The position numbers and the translations under genes were made by a program. From Meishania litoralis (GTDB lineage: Bacteria > Bacteroidota > Bacteroidia > Flavobacteriales > Flavobacteriaceae): a stretch of 64,000 nt of DNA. Position 1 is the first letter of the stretch. Every line of letters starts with the position of its first letter. Of the stretch, positions 25,754 through 36,060 are shown one piece after another. A model generated the notes under the pieces. That model was not told the origin of the DNA. It saw only the letters and a list, made by a program, of their open reading frames with translations, and did no database searches. The stretch covers positions 62,001-126,000 of the forward strand of contig NZ_JBHFPV010000002.1 of assembly GCF_042611095.1 (NCBI RefSeq), in the 5' to 3' direction.

Positions 25754-26902
25754 ATGTCCCAAAGACTGAGTTTCATTTTTTGCTTCTTGATGTGTGCGGC
25801 ATTGGGCAATGCCCAGTACGAAATTAGTGAACTTGGTCAAATGCCGCAGGAAACCTTTGAAACTTCGGGATTGATATTTATCGATGGCAAGGCAATTACG
25901 CACAACGACTCTGGCAATAATGCCCTACTCTTTGAAATCGATACGACCACTGTGCAGATTACACGCACCGTCGCTGTTTCCAATGCTGAAAATGTTGATT
26001 GGGAAGATATTGCCCATGACGAGGAATTCATTTATATAGGTGATTTTGGCAATAATAATGGAAATCGGCAAGATTTAAGAGTATATCGTATCTCCAAGCA
26101 AGATTATATTGCTATGGAAACGGTGACGGCGGAACAGATCAATTTTAGTTATGAAGATCAGGTTGATTTTGTGGCCGAAGCAAATAGTGATTGGGATGCC
26201 GAGGCACTTTTTGTTCTTGGGGACGAATTGATAGTTTTGACCAAACAATGGAAAAATAACGGAACGGTAGCCTATTCTTTTCCAAAGACCCCGGGAACGT
26301 ATGTTGCCAATAAGTTGGATGGTTATGGGAATATCGGTCTTGTCACCGGAGCAGATTATGACCAAGAGACAAACGTATTATCGATTGTCGGTTATTCGCA
26401 GACACTGTCACCTTTTGTAATGTTGGTAGAAGATCTTTCTTCAACAGGAATTTTTGAGGGAAAGATTGAAAAAACAACCCTTGATATAGGGTTCGCCCAA
26501 ACTGAAGGAATCGTACAAATCGAACCGCATCGATTTTTGCTCTCTTGCGAATACTTTTCAAATGAAACTCCGAGCATTACGTCTGAAGCACGTCTCTTTT
26601 CATTAAAGATAGATGATACGGTCGTCGCCGAAGAACCCGAAACCCCCGGTCAACCTACCGAAAATGAAACTGACCAATTGATTTTGTACAGAGAAGTAGG
26701 ATCGACCACCCTTAATTACCAATTAAATACAAACAAACGGGTCTTGTCGATGGCGATATTCGATGCGACAGGTAGCATAATACGACAAGAAAAGCAAGTT
26801 GACCTTACATCGGTCATCGATCTTCTGACGATGTCCTCATCGATTTATTATTTGACTTTTTATTTAGAAGGGACCACTCTTTCCCGACCTTTTGTCCGTT
26901 AG
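25754..26902 (+). CDS. Secreted beta-rich protein with a T9SS-like sorting tail
   Basis: A 382-residue secreted protein. The signal peptide is LSFIFCFLMCAALGNAQ. The central part (about 20-290) is beta-propeller-like with repeated strand motifs (FIYIGDFGNNNGNR, ALFVLGDELIVLTKQW). A Pro/Thr/Glu linker (EEPETPGQPTENETD) leads to a C-terminal domain of about 75 residues ending SIYYLTFYLEGTTLSRPFV, which has the layout of type A T9SS sorting signals (vYnllG..., then iY-v-f---g----rfv). It is therefore likely exported by the type IX system. Function unknown. Confidence 0.75.
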   Translation: MSQRLSFIFCFLMCAALGNAQYEISELGQMPQETFETSGLIFIDGKAITHNDSGNNALLFEIDTTTVQITRTVAVSNAENVDWEDIAHDEEFIYIGDFGNNNGNRQDLRVYRISKQDYIAMETVTAEQINFSYEDQVDFVAEANSDWDAEALFVLGDELIVLTKQWKNNGTVAYSFPKTPGTYVANKLDGYGNIGLVTGADYDQETNVLSIVGYSQTLSPFVMLVEDLSSTGIFEGKIEKTTLDIGFAQTEGIVQIEPHRFLLSCEYFSNETPSITSEARLFSLKIDDTVVAEEPETPGQPTENETDQLILYREVGSTTLNYQLNTNKRVLSMAIFDATGSIIRQEKQVDLTSVIDLLTMSSSIYYLTFYLEGTTLSRPFVR

Positions 26903-26958
26903 TGCCGTCAGTATTCTTATTTAAGTTTTAATTAACATTTAAGGTTTCGAATTATACC

Positions 26959-26966
26959 TAGTTTTG
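26959..26966 (+). promoter_or_regulatory. -7 element for the DUF2911 gene
   Basis: TAGTTTTG matches TAnnTTTG exactly, 23 bases before the ATG at 26990, giving a short A-rich leader. No clear TTG lies at the -33 distance. Confidence 0.5.
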
Positions 26967-26989
26967 AAAAAAATGAAAACTATAAAAAA

Positions 26990-27841
26990 ATGAAAAAATT
27001 AGTACTACTTTTATGTTTAGCACTTGCTTCGTATACGGTTGAAGCACAGATAAATACACCAGCGGCGAGTCCAGGATCCACGTTGGTTCAAACCGTCGGG
27101 TTGACCGATGTTACCGTTGAATATTCTAGACCATCAATGAAGGGAAGGACAATCTTTGGTGACTTGGTACCCTATGGCAAAATTTGGAGAACCGGTGCGA
27201 ATGCACGTACAAAAATCACTTTTAGCCAAGATGTAACAATTGCCGGTAAAGAACTTAAAGCTGGCAGTTATGCTTTATTTACAAAGCCTGGGGAATCTTC
27301 TTGGGAAATTATCTTCTATACCGAGACAAGCGGTGGAGGCACCCCTCAAAACTGGGACGATAGCAAGGTAGCTTTGATGACTTCGTCACCGATCACCAAG
27401 TTTCCAGTGGAAATGGCGGTCGAAACCTTCACCATCACTATCGATGATCTCACCGATAACAGTGGGGTATTGGGTCTTTTGTGGTCAAATGTATACGTGC
27501 CAATTAAATTCGAAGTACCAACTGATGCCGTGGTTTCTGAAAGCATTGACAGAGTATTGAACGGGCCCGGTGCCGGAGATTACTATGCCGCCGCGGTCTA
27601 TTACCTTAATTCAGGAAAGGATATCAACAAAGCTAGGACTTGGATGGATAAGGCGATGTCGATGACCGAGAAACCGGCATTCTGGCAATTACGCCAACAA
27701 TCTTTGATTTATGCCAAAGCTGGAGATAAAAAAGCTGCCATCGAAACCGCTAAAAAATCGCTGGCCGCCGCAACCGAGGCAGGCAATGATGATTATGTAA
27801 AAATGAATACCGATTCTTTGAAAGAATGGGGAGGTATGTAA
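26990..27841 (+). CDS. DUF2911 secreted protein with TPR-like tail
   Basis: A 283-residue exported protein: signal peptide MKKLVLLLCLALASYTVEAQ, then the DUF2911 domain (VEYSRPSMKGRTIFG, VPYGKIWRTGANARTKITFS, ELKAGSYALFTKPGE, about residues 30-185). The C-terminal 90 residues form helical repeats (AGDYYAAAVYYLNSGKD and KAGDKKAAIETAKKSLAAA). DUF2911 is a beta-sandwich family common in Bacteroidota, function unknown. It is a monocistronic gene with its own -7 element and a strong terminator. Confidence 0.9.
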   Translation: MKKLVLLLCLALASYTVEAQINTPAASPGSTLVQTVGLTDVTVEYSRPSMKGRTIFGDLVPYGKIWRTGANARTKITFSQDVTIAGKELKAGSYALFTKPGESSWEIIFYTETSGGGTPQNWDDSKVALMTSSPITKFPVEMAVETFTITIDDLTDNSGVLGLLWSNVYVPIKFEVPTDAVVSESIDRVLNGPGAGDYYAAAVYYLNSGKDINKARTWMDKAMSMTEKPAFWQLRQQSLIYAKAGDKKAAIETAKKSLAAATEAGNDDYVKMNTDSLKEWGGM

Positions 27842-27870
27842 TCTTTCTTCATCAAACGAAGTAATATTGA

Positions 27871-27900
27871 AAAAGCCCTGATACACATCAGGGCTTTTTT
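27871..27900. terminator. Bidirectional terminator between DUF2911 and DUF5107 genes
   Basis: AGCCCTGAT and ATCAGGGCT arms with a 4-base loop (27883-27886) are flanked by A on the left and six T on the right. It serves the plus-strand DUF2911 gene and the minus-strand DUF5107 gene, whose stop is at 27902. Confidence 0.9.
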
Positions 27901-27901
27901 G

Positions 27902-30900
27902 TTATTGATATTGTAGGGCAGTCAAGAGCACTTTCCAAATATCTTCGTGAATACTGGTTTTTACTTTGTGTGTTTTTATTGCATCACTATCATTTTGGAA
28001 AAGGGCAAGCGCCAACCGATTTTTTTGGGTTTCACTTTTTAATTCAGAAATCATGGTGGCGAGCTTATCTTGCCTGTTCAATTTACGTAGGGCCAGCAAT
28101 CCAAATAAATGATGAATATCGGGGGCTTCGAGGTGATCATTGGTGTAATCGACTACGCTTTGGAGCAATTCTTTACTTTTATCGGTTTCCCCGGTGGCTT
28201 CATAACTTACGGCCAAAAGATAATCTTGTATTCTTTCGTCAGGTTCATAGGGCTTTCCTACCCCTATATTTTCAGGCCATTCCTTTGATTTTTTCAACAC
28301 GGTTATTGCGTTTTTATATTTCTTTTTGGCCAACAATGTTCGGGCAACTCCCAAGTGGGCTCGCTCATATATTATTCGACTTTCACTTGCATGCTCATAG
28401 GGCAATACCTGTATGGTTTCCATAATCTTTAGCACCTCTGAAAAATGTCCGGTGTTCAATGCTGTTTTTGCATGGGCCAGTTCGACATTATAATTCCCCC
28501 TGAATTTTTTGAATGCCTTTTTTGACAAATTGTACGCCGCGTCATATTTTTCGTTTTGTAAGAGGAACAGGATGTTCGCTTCCCATACTTTGCAGTCCGA
28601 GGGCTTCAACTTTAACGCCTTTTCATAATCTTTTGCGCGCACATCAAAACCTGCCTCTTTCATAAGAGCTGCCCTAAATCGATAGAATATATCGGAATCA
28701 GGGACATTTTCAAGCCCTTTTAAAAGGTTCTTGCCTTTCATGTCTTGCCCTACGGCTAAATAATTGTGTGCCAAATAATACTTTAGCTTCCAACTATTGT
28801 TTTGACCAACTGCCCATTCCAAAACGGGAAGCGTTTCCCTGCGATAAGGGAAAGTTAGATTGATATCCTTCTCAATGGCGTCGTTTAGCAGCCGTGTGCT
28901 TTCGTTCGTATCGGGATCTTTTTGTAGATAAGCGGCCCAAATTAGGTTTATGACATTTTTCGTTGGTGCCAGTACGGATAGCGCCATGGAATCAAGGCCC
29001 AGTTGATGGTAGCGCACTGCTAGACCTAATAGGGTTTCATGCTTGAATTCATTTTGAATGGTTTCTAGATCCGTGCTTGTCATTTCATCGTTCCCGCCAT
29101 TGGTTCGTGACCGCTGCAATCGGGCAAAATAATTAAGGGGGTCTATTTTGAGAATTTCATTGCTTTGGTAATTAAAGGTATCTTCATCGTTCTTGATTTT
29201 AGACACTTGCATTAAGATTTCCCTCGCATTAACATTATAGGTGTTATGGACAAGAGCCTTTTTGGCATAGATTGTTGCACGTTCATAATTTTTGTCGGCA
29301 AAATGGATCTCCGCCATTTGAGCAAACGAAACGGATCTATATTTCATATCCCTAGCTGCCCAACCTAACGATTCCAATGCGTTCAAATGGTCGCCCATTG
29401 CCCTATAGATCATGCCGGCCATATAGTTGGCCGATGGGTCATAGGTATCCATTTTAAGCACCGCGTTGGAAAATTCCAAGGCAACTTCATAGGCGGCCCT
29501 TCGATATTCAAGTTCGGCCAATCCGACCAGACCTTTACGATGTGATGGATCCAGGGCGATAAGTTCGGACAGTTTTTCGCGGGCCAAAGAAAACTCTCGA
29601 AACTCTATGGCCTCCAAACCTTCTTGTAATAATTTTTCCGATTCAGATGTTTTCAAGTCTTCGTCAGGATAAAAAGGCCTTTTCAATCGATTTTCATTAC
29701 CATCGTTTGTATAGCCAAGGTCGGTACCTTTTACCCGAACCTCGATTTTGTCGTCAGGGGAAGTAGATAATCTTGTTAAAAAAACACCCATCGGTTTCAG
29801 ATCCAACTTTTTTTCCAAAACGATCTCATCGTTTACAATGACCAAAATATCATTGTTCAATTTTTGAAGTGCATTGATACCGATAAAGGTTTGACCATTT
29901 TCGTATGTTACGTTTAGCACTCCTTCTTTGGAAGCATCCTTCATTCCGCCGATTTCCTTGTAGGGAAACCAAATCTCAGACCATGTATCCATAACATACG
30001 GGTCAAATCCTACTTGGCTTATCGGATTGGTATCACCACCCGGGGAATATTGGTCAAAAAGCCTTCCGGCTTGAAATTCGATATATTGGCCATCTGAATC
30101 CGTCAAAAGATCTTCCCATATGCCTCCCGCCCGAGAGAGGTTCCATAACCATAATTTTTGTCCGGGCATCTCCTCATAAGGCGCCCAGGTGCCAAAACCG
30201 AACTTCTTATCATGATAATATCCACCAAAAAAATCATTGTATTCGCCCACGATATGATACGATTTCGAAGGGCCGAAAGTATTGTTCTTATAGAAGGATA
30301 AATTACGGCCTTTGTTATCTATGGGCCATGGGTGGGCATTTCCTCCATGCTCCACATATTTGTCTCCCGGAATAAAGAATTGAAGGTCATAGGTGGCCAC
30401 AGCGGCCGCGGTCATCCAATTATAATAGGATTGGGAGAGGGGAGAAGCATTGTACCATGATGCGTTGGTCTCGAAATAGGCTTTTTCCTTTTCAAGACGT
30501 ATTTCAACGGTCCATCTTGTGTTCGAAGGCAGGTCGACATTACCGACGATACAACTCACGCTTCCATCGCTGTTCGTTCGGGTAAGGTAATCAACGGGGG
30601 TTGCGGTCGAAGGATGATGCCCTATGATACCAAAATTAAACTCGATTCCTCCCGAGGTCCAAGGTCCCCGCATCGCAATGTTCCGAAACTTAACAACTTC
30701 GTTCTTGTAAAGAAACTCTTCACCGGTACTTTTCTCTATAGCCCCCCATACTTTGCCACCGATTTCCGGCAGCACAAAGACTTTGATGTATTCATTCTCT
30801 AAAGTGACCACTTTCCAATTCTTCTTGGAACTTTTGTGCTCGTATGCTTCAAATTTGTAGTAAGGGGTTATTTTAGGGTTTTCGGTCAATATGGGCACGG

Positions 30901-31027
30901 GATTCGGTTTGCTAAAACCATAGGTGTCCAAGGCCATGGTTTCTTCTTTTATTGAAACGGATTGACCATTTACATAAAAAAAAGCAAATAGCAAGGTAAT
31001 GTGGAGTAAACCCAATTTATAGCACAT
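27902..31027 (-). CDS. Secreted DUF5107-TPR protein
   Basis: A 1041-residue exported protein (signal peptide LGLLHITLLFAFFYVNGQ). Residues about 40-370 are a DUF5107 domain with FVLPEIGGKVWGAIEKSTGE and RGPWTSGGIEFNFG; this style resembles the aldose-epimerase/GH-associated beta-sandwich, so sugar binding or processing is an inference. From about 470 to the end the protein is a long TPR superhelix (for example GLVGLAELEYRRAAYEVALEF, ANYMAGMIYRAMGDHLNALES). It starts 2 bases after the UnbV-type gene, so the two are cotranscribed. Confidence 0.82.
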   Translation of the reverse strand: MCYKLGLLHITLLFAFFYVNGQSVSIKEETMALDTYGFSKPNPVPILTENPKITPYYKFEAYEHKSSKKNWKVVTLENEYIKVFVLPEIGGKVWGAIEKSTGEEFLYKNEVVKFRNIAMRGPWTSGGIEFNFGIIGHHPSTATPVDYLTRTNSDGSVSCIVGNVDLPSNTRWTVEIRLEKEKAYFETNASWYNASPLSQSYYNWMTAAAVATYDLQFFIPGDKYVEHGGNAHPWPIDNKGRNLSFYKNNTFGPSKSYHIVGEYNDFFGGYYHDKKFGFGTWAPYEEMPGQKLWLWNLSRAGGIWEDLLTDSDGQYIEFQAGRLFDQYSPGGDTNPISQVGFDPYVMDTWSEIWFPYKEIGGMKDASKEGVLNVTYENGQTFIGINALQKLNNDILVIVNDEIVLEKKLDLKPMGVFLTRLSTSPDDKIEVRVKGTDLGYTNDGNENRLKRPFYPDEDLKTSESEKLLQEGLEAIEFREFSLAREKLSELIALDPSHRKGLVGLAELEYRRAAYEVALEFSNAVLKMDTYDPSANYMAGMIYRAMGDHLNALESLGWAARDMKYRSVSFAQMAEIHFADKNYERATIYAKKALVHNTYNVNAREILMQVSKIKNDEDTFNYQSNEILKIDPLNYFARLQRSRTNGGNDEMTSTDLETIQNEFKHETLLGLAVRYHQLGLDSMALSVLAPTKNVINLIWAAYLQKDPDTNESTRLLNDAIEKDINLTFPYRRETLPVLEWAVGQNNSWKLKYYLAHNYLAVGQDMKGKNLLKGLENVPDSDIFYRFRAALMKEAGFDVRAKDYEKALKLKPSDCKVWEANILFLLQNEKYDAAYNLSKKAFKKFRGNYNVELAHAKTALNTGHFSEVLKIMETIQVLPYEHASESRIIYERAHLGVARTLLAKKKYKNAITVLKKSKEWPENIGVGKPYEPDERIQDYLLAVSYEATGETDKSKELLQSVVDYTNDHLEAPDIHHLFGLLALRKLNRQDKLATMISELKSETQKNRLALALFQNDSDAIKTHKVKTSIHEDIWKVLLTALQYQ

Positions 31028-31029
31028 TT

Positions 31030-34000
31030 TTATTCCGATTTTGTCGTGAAACGATAGGTCTTGATGGTTTCGTTGTTCCGTGCAAATAATACGATCTTTT
31101 CATTGCCCGATTTGATGATTTCAATATCCCGCACTTCTCCATCGATGTTCAATCCGCTTTCCATGGAATTTACAGTAGTAAAATTACCGGTTCCATCACC
31201 CAACATTAGAACGCCCTTATTGGCATCGTAACGCCCATATTTGACTCTGGTACCAAAGAAATTGCCGGCCAGAAGGATGTCCAAATTCCCATCCCCGTTA
31301 AAATCTTCCGAAAGAATTCCATAGACCGGCGCGAATTGTGCTTGGCTTGGCAAAGGGCTGATCTTGAATTGTGATTTGCCCAAGTTTTCAACATAGGAAG
31401 TGGAAAAATTCGTAACCTTATATACCCTGGCCCCTCTGAGTTCTTCATTTGAAAAAACATCGGTTATTTTGGCATTGGCATAATCGGAATAATTTACATA
31501 TTTCCCCTTAAGTCCACTGAGTTGCCCTATAAGGTCATCTTTTGAAAATACGGGATAACTCTCGCCCATGACGTACGAGCAGAGAATAGGATCCAAAGCG
31601 CCATTGTTATCGAAATCTTTTACATAAAGCTCTACAGGCTCTTTTTCAGAGGCCTTCAATTGCGAATTATGACCGAAATTACCAAGTATGTAATCAATAT
31701 CGCCATCATTGTCGAAATCTCCCGATGAAATCGTATTCCACCAACCTGATGAATTCGAAAGCCCTGAAGAATCGGCCAGTTCGTTAAGTACACCTTTATT
31801 GTTTTCAAAAAGTCTTACGGCCATAAATTCACCGACTATTATAAGATCATTGTTGCCATCGCCATTAAAATCCGTCCATAGCGCATCGGTCACCATACCC
31901 GGATTTACCAAATCGGTGTTGGTTGCGGCCGTGATGTCGGTAAAATTTCCTTTACCATCATTTTGGAGGATATAACTTCGCGGTTCGGTAGGGTATTTTC
32001 CGGGCACCAACCTTCCGCCGACAAACAGGTCTAGGTCACCATCGGCATCCATATCTCCGACGGACACGCACGAACCGCTCGTCAACATCGATGGGAGGGA
32101 AGCCATACTTTTGCTGAAATTACCGCGACCGTCGTTAATATAGAGTCGATCTTGCAATTCGGCCGAATCCACTGTAAAATCGTTGCCGCCGCTGACCACA
32201 TATAGATCTAAATCATCGTCATTGTCGGCATCGAAAAACAACGCTCCGATATCTTCGGAAACTTGATCTTCTTGAAAGATTTTCGGGGTATTTTCAATGA
32301 ACTTGCCGACCCTATCTTGGATAAAAATTTTAGCGGACTGACCTTTTGCACCTCCTACAAAAAGGTCTTCAAGACCATCTTTATTGATATCGCCCTTTGC
32401 AATTTTAGGTCCTTGTGTCGATAATTTATGAGGTAGCAGTTGTTCTCTTTTGAAATCATTATAGTTATTTTCATCATGCTTGAAATCGATTAGGCTATCG
32501 ACAGATATATCGGCAAAATATGTCTCTTTGTTAGATTTTATGGTTGATTCTTTTTTAACCGCATCGGCCTGTTTTAATATAACCGTTCGATTCGGCTCCA
32601 AATTCTTAAGAACCTGAATTTTTCCATCGGGCCATATTACATTGACTTCATCAACATTGGTTGCTTCCCCAAGGCCAAAAACCATATTATGATCGACCGA
32701 GGACTGAAACCCTCTGGTGGGCATTAATTCTTGGCTCAAAAGGGTATCGCCCAATTTTAGAATGACCTTGGTGCCAACACCAAAGGTATTCTTTCCCTGA
32801 CCCTCGAAACCGAACTTTACATAGTTGTTGGGAGTTAACTTGTCACTATTATTGCGATATATAAAAGCAACCTGATCGGTATTGTTAACGACAAGATCCA
32901 TATCGCCATCATTATCGAGATCGGCATAGGCCGCACCGTTGGAAAGCGATTCTTGATTCAAGCCCCATGCTTCATTGACCTTCGTGAAGGTGAGGTCGCC
33001 ATTATTGCGATACGTGTAGTTTTCTTCAATGGTGGACGGCATATTTTCCAGTAGCCTGTCAATGGCCACCTCTACACCGGTATTGTTTTCGTTGAGTTTT
33101 TCCTGAACTGCGAAGTTCATGAAGTCCATGTTGGTATAATCTTTCTTGAAACCGTTGGTAATAAATAGGTCCTTAAATCCATCATTATCAAAATCGGTAA
33201 AAAGTGATGCCCAACTCCAATCCGTATTTGAAATGCCCGAAAACTGGCCGATTTCAGAAAAATACTGGCCATTATTGTTCAGATGCATCATATTACGCAT
33301 AATCTGATGATAAAATCCATTTTCTTCAAGAAGACTGTTTTTGTCATAGTTATCGGGGCCTGAGACCATTTTAAGGCGGTAATTGTCTTCAGGGAGCATA
33401 TCCAATGTCATTATCTCAGGATACCCGTCATTATTGATGTCGGCAATATCTGACCCCATCGAAAAATGGGAAACATGCCCAATGAATTTCTCAAGACTTT
33501 CAGTAAACGTGCCATTTTGATTGTTTATATACAAATAGTCCTGCTCATGAAAATCGTTCGATACATAAATGTCGGGCCAGCCGTCGTTATTAATGTCGGA
33601 AATAGCAACACCAAGTCCAAAACCTAGAACATTCGAAACAAGCCCTACCTCATCACTTACATTAATAAACTTACCATTCTCGTTCTTGTACAATTTGTCG
33701 GCGAAATTAGGGTCTCGTTTTTGTTTGAGATTTTCACTGGCCCCAGTTGCCAGTCTGAACCCTGAATATTGTTGTGTAGAATGATTTACTAGATAGAAAT
33801 CCAGGTCACCGTCCTTATCGTAATCAAAAAAAGCCCCTTGGGATGAGTACCCTGCATCGTCTAGACCGTATTCTGCAGCCCTTTCGGTAAACGAGAGGTC
33901 ACCATTGTTGATAAAAAGAACATTGCGCCTTTTGAAATCATCTTTGGCGGCCGATCGACATACATAGATATCCAAATAACCATCTCCGTTGACATCGGCC

Positions 34001-34356
34001 ATGGTCGTTCCGGTATTCCATAGTCCGGAAGCAAATACACCTGCCTTTTCGGCTATTTCTTCAAATTCAAAATCTCCTTTGTTCAAATAAAGTCGGCTTC
34101 CGACCATATTGCCTGTAAAATAAAGATCAACAAGGCCGTCATTATTGATATCTCCGACCGAAATACCTCCGCCATTATAGATTTGACCGTAGGTTAGTAC
34201 GTTGAATTCCTCGGTTTCTACAACAAGGTTTTTAAACTTAACTCCTGTTTTGGAACTCGGCATTAGGGAAAACATCTTGGTGTCGTCAATATTGTTACAT
34301 GATAACGCCCACAAGGCGAAAGCAGCAAGTGCAATAATTGTTTTGAATTTGCTCAT
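31030..34356 (-). CDS. CRTAC1-type FG-GAP/VCBS repeat lipoprotein with ASPIC/UnbV domain
   Basis: A 1108-residue lipoprotein-like secreted protein (FALWALSCNNID lipobox). Fourteen calcium-binding-type repeats of the form DxNxDGxxDL can be counted: seven before and seven after a central ASPIC/UnbV domain (about 530-600, LMPTRGFQSSVDHNMVFGLGE). The repeats should fold as beta-propeller blades each holding a Ca ion. Such proteins are common beside SusCD pairs in marine Bacteroidota and may bind polysaccharide at the surface; catalysis is not shown. It is upstream of the DUF5107 gene with a 2-base gap. Confidence 0.85.
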   Translation of the reverse strand: MSKFKTIIALAAFALWALSCNNIDDTKMFSLMPSSKTGVKFKNLVVETEEFNVLTYGQIYNGGGISVGDINNDGLVDLYFTGNMVGSRLYLNKGDFEFEEIAEKAGVFASGLWNTGTTMADVNGDGYLDIYVCRSAAKDDFKRRNVLFINNGDLSFTERAAEYGLDDAGYSSQGAFFDYDKDGDLDFYLVNHSTQQYSGFRLATGASENLKQKRDPNFADKLYKNENGKFINVSDEVGLVSNVLGFGLGVAISDINNDGWPDIYVSNDFHEQDYLYINNQNGTFTESLEKFIGHVSHFSMGSDIADINNDGYPEIMTLDMLPEDNYRLKMVSGPDNYDKNSLLEENGFYHQIMRNMMHLNNNGQYFSEIGQFSGISNTDWSWASLFTDFDNDGFKDLFITNGFKKDYTNMDFMNFAVQEKLNENNTGVEVAIDRLLENMPSTIEENYTYRNNGDLTFTKVNEAWGLNQESLSNGAAYADLDNDGDMDLVVNNTDQVAFIYRNNSDKLTPNNYVKFGFEGQGKNTFGVGTKVILKLGDTLLSQELMPTRGFQSSVDHNMVFGLGEATNVDEVNVIWPDGKIQVLKNLEPNRTVILKQADAVKKESTIKSNKETYFADISVDSLIDFKHDENNYNDFKREQLLPHKLSTQGPKIAKGDINKDGLEDLFVGGAKGQSAKIFIQDRVGKFIENTPKIFQEDQVSEDIGALFFDADNDDDLDLYVVSGGNDFTVDSAELQDRLYINDGRGNFSKSMASLPSMLTSGSCVSVGDMDADGDLDLFVGGRLVPGKYPTEPRSYILQNDGKGNFTDITAATNTDLVNPGMVTDALWTDFNGDGNNDLIIVGEFMAVRLFENNKGVLNELADSSGLSNSSGWWNTISSGDFDNDGDIDYILGNFGHNSQLKASEKEPVELYVKDFDNNGALDPILCSYVMGESYPVFSKDDLIGQLSGLKGKYVNYSDYANAKITDVFSNEELRGARVYKVTNFSTSYVENLGKSQFKISPLPSQAQFAPVYGILSEDFNGDGNLDILLAGNFFGTRVKYGRYDANKGVLMLGDGTGNFTTVNSMESGLNIDGEVRDIEIIKSGNEKIVLFARNNETIKTYRFTTKSE

Positions 34357-34424
34357 TGTAAATAGGGTTAGGCGAAAAATAGCTCAAATTAAGAAAAATG
34401 ATTTCAGCCGAACGTGAATGAATG

Positions 34425-34458
34425 AAAAAAACCTGTGGAATCTTCCACAGGTTTTTTT
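34425..34458. terminator. Terminator after susD-like gene
   Basis: ACCTGTGGAA and TTCCACAGGT arms (34431-34440, 34443-34452) are separated by two bases, with six A on the left and seven T on the right. It lies between the SusD stop (34473) and the UnbV-type gene start (34356). Confidence 0.85.
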
Positions 34459-34472
34459 ACAACAAGGATGAA

Positions 34473-36050
34473 TTAAAAGTTAGGACCACCGGTATCCCAC
34501 CAAAGGCGAGTGCCTATTTCATCGGGACCGCCCAATTTAGTAGTGGCATCTGCAACAGCCTCAGGACTATTTTCACGTTGTCCATTAATAAAGGTCATAC
34601 GTCTTAAAAAATCATCGGCAGGAATGATACCCCAATCTGAATTACTATCGTTTTGATAGTTATAAGGAAGTTTGGGATATCCTGTGCGTCTGTGATCTAC
34701 CCAAGGTTCCATAGAATCCGTATAAGCGGCAATCCATTTTTGAGTAATGATTTTCTCCAATTTGGTTTCATTATCGGCAGCTTCGTCCCAAGCTACTGTA
34801 GTGGTAATTCTGTTGACAAAATCGTTTACGTCACCACTCGCTGCCGGATCATCATAGTCAAGCGGTATACCCGTATCGTTTGCCAAATAATCATCCACTC
34901 CGCCAATTCCCCATAGTTCAAACGATGTACGAACTCCAGCTTCATAAAGCATACCTGCATCACCGGCCCCTGCCCAACCGCGTAAAGCAGCTTCGGCTAA
35001 CAAGAAGTGTGTTTCATCGGCACTAAAAAACTTACGCTGAGTCACTTTAGCGGGGTCATTAAAATCTAGATTAATCGTAGAAAAGGGTATGCGTGCATCC
35101 TTTGCTCCTAGATTGGCGCCGTTTCGAATTCCCTTATAGGGAAAATCTGGATGATCGGAAACCAGTGACATGTCTGAAACAGGTTCGAAAAATGCACTTA
35201 CCCTTGGATCTTCGTATCCGCCTAATATTGACTCCATAGAAGCACTCATGCGGGTATCGTTCCATTCAAAGCATATTACAGCAGGATGATATTTTTGACC
35301 ATAGCCATTAATGTAAAAATTATCGCCATTGGTAGTAATCAAACCTGCTGGGTCTGCAATTGCTTTTTCACCTTGTGCCTTTGCCAAGGCAGGGTCTACC
35401 TTCGCAATACGTATCGCCAAACGAAGCCTAATAGAGTTTGCGAGTTTTGCCCATTGAGCCAAATCGCCACCATAGCTGGCATCAAATGCCGTAATATCCG
35501 GTTTATCCGCATTTGCCATAAAAACTCCGATGATACGGTCAAGGTCAGCGAAGAGTGCATTGTATAAAACTGGTTCACTATCATATTCCCCCGTTTTTCC
35601 TAAACCAAATTCTGTATAAATTACAGGACCATAATACACTGTCAATCGCTGTATTGAAAGTATCTTGATCAGATTGGCCCACTCAATAAATATTTGATTA
35701 TCATTTGCAGTAGCAATATCAATGGCTTGATTTGCAGGCTTAATAACATTGTCGTATTGAACTGTCCAATATCGATTCCAACGCAAGTAATAGGTGGTAT
35801 TGTTCACTCCTCCAACAAACGGAGTAGGAGTGGCCAAATGTCTTGCGAAAGAGTCGTTGGTCAAATTATGGTCAATCTGAATACCGTAAAGGTTTTTCAA
35901 CATATTTGGAAAGAATGCTCCAACGTCGTTGAAATCTTGCTTTAAAGATTCTCCGGTAATTTCGTAGGGATTCGTATTCGTCTCCTCGAAATTATCAGTA
36001 CAAGCTCCTAGAGCTAATGCTAATGAAATTATATACAATAACTTTTTCAT
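34473..36050 (-). CDS. SusD/RagB-family nutrient-binding lipoprotein
   Basis: A 525-residue SusD-like surface lipoprotein (LALALGACTDN lipobox, Cys17). It has the TPR-like scaffold of the family, for example NQIFIEWANLIKILSIQRLT, WAKLANSIRLRLAIRIAKVDP and HFLLAEAALRGWAG, and ends DEIGTRLWWDTGG. It lies 10 bases after the SusC stop, with a run of A before its ATG. With SusC it forms the lid-and-barrel complex that captures and imports a nutrient across the outer membrane. The substrate cannot be read from sequence. Confidence 0.92.
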   Translation of the reverse strand: MKKLLYIISLALALGACTDNFEETNTNPYEITGESLKQDFNDVGAFFPNMLKNLYGIQIDHNLTNDSFARHLATPTPFVGGVNNTTYYLRWNRYWTVQYDNVIKPANQAIDIATANDNQIFIEWANLIKILSIQRLTVYYGPVIYTEFGLGKTGEYDSEPVLYNALFADLDRIIGVFMANADKPDITAFDASYGGDLAQWAKLANSIRLRLAIRIAKVDPALAKAQGEKAIADPAGLITTNGDNFYINGYGQKYHPAVICFEWNDTRMSASMESILGGYEDPRVSAFFEPVSDMSLVSDHPDFPYKGIRNGANLGAKDARIPFSTINLDFNDPAKVTQRKFFSADETHFLLAEAALRGWAGAGDAGMLYEAGVRTSFELWGIGGVDDYLANDTGIPLDYDDPAASGDVNDFVNRITTTVAWDEAADNETKLEKIITQKWIAAYTDSMEPWVDHRRTGYPKLPYNYQNDSNSDWGIIPADDFLRRMTFINGQRENSPEAVADATTKLGGPDEIGTRLWWDTGGPNF

Positions 36051-36060
36051 GTTTTTTTTT

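Noticed and set aside
27970..28425. Plus-strand frame of 151 codons within the DUF5107-TPR gene
   Set aside because: Antisense shadow of TPR-coding sequence; translation is aromatic-rich and unlike any protein family.
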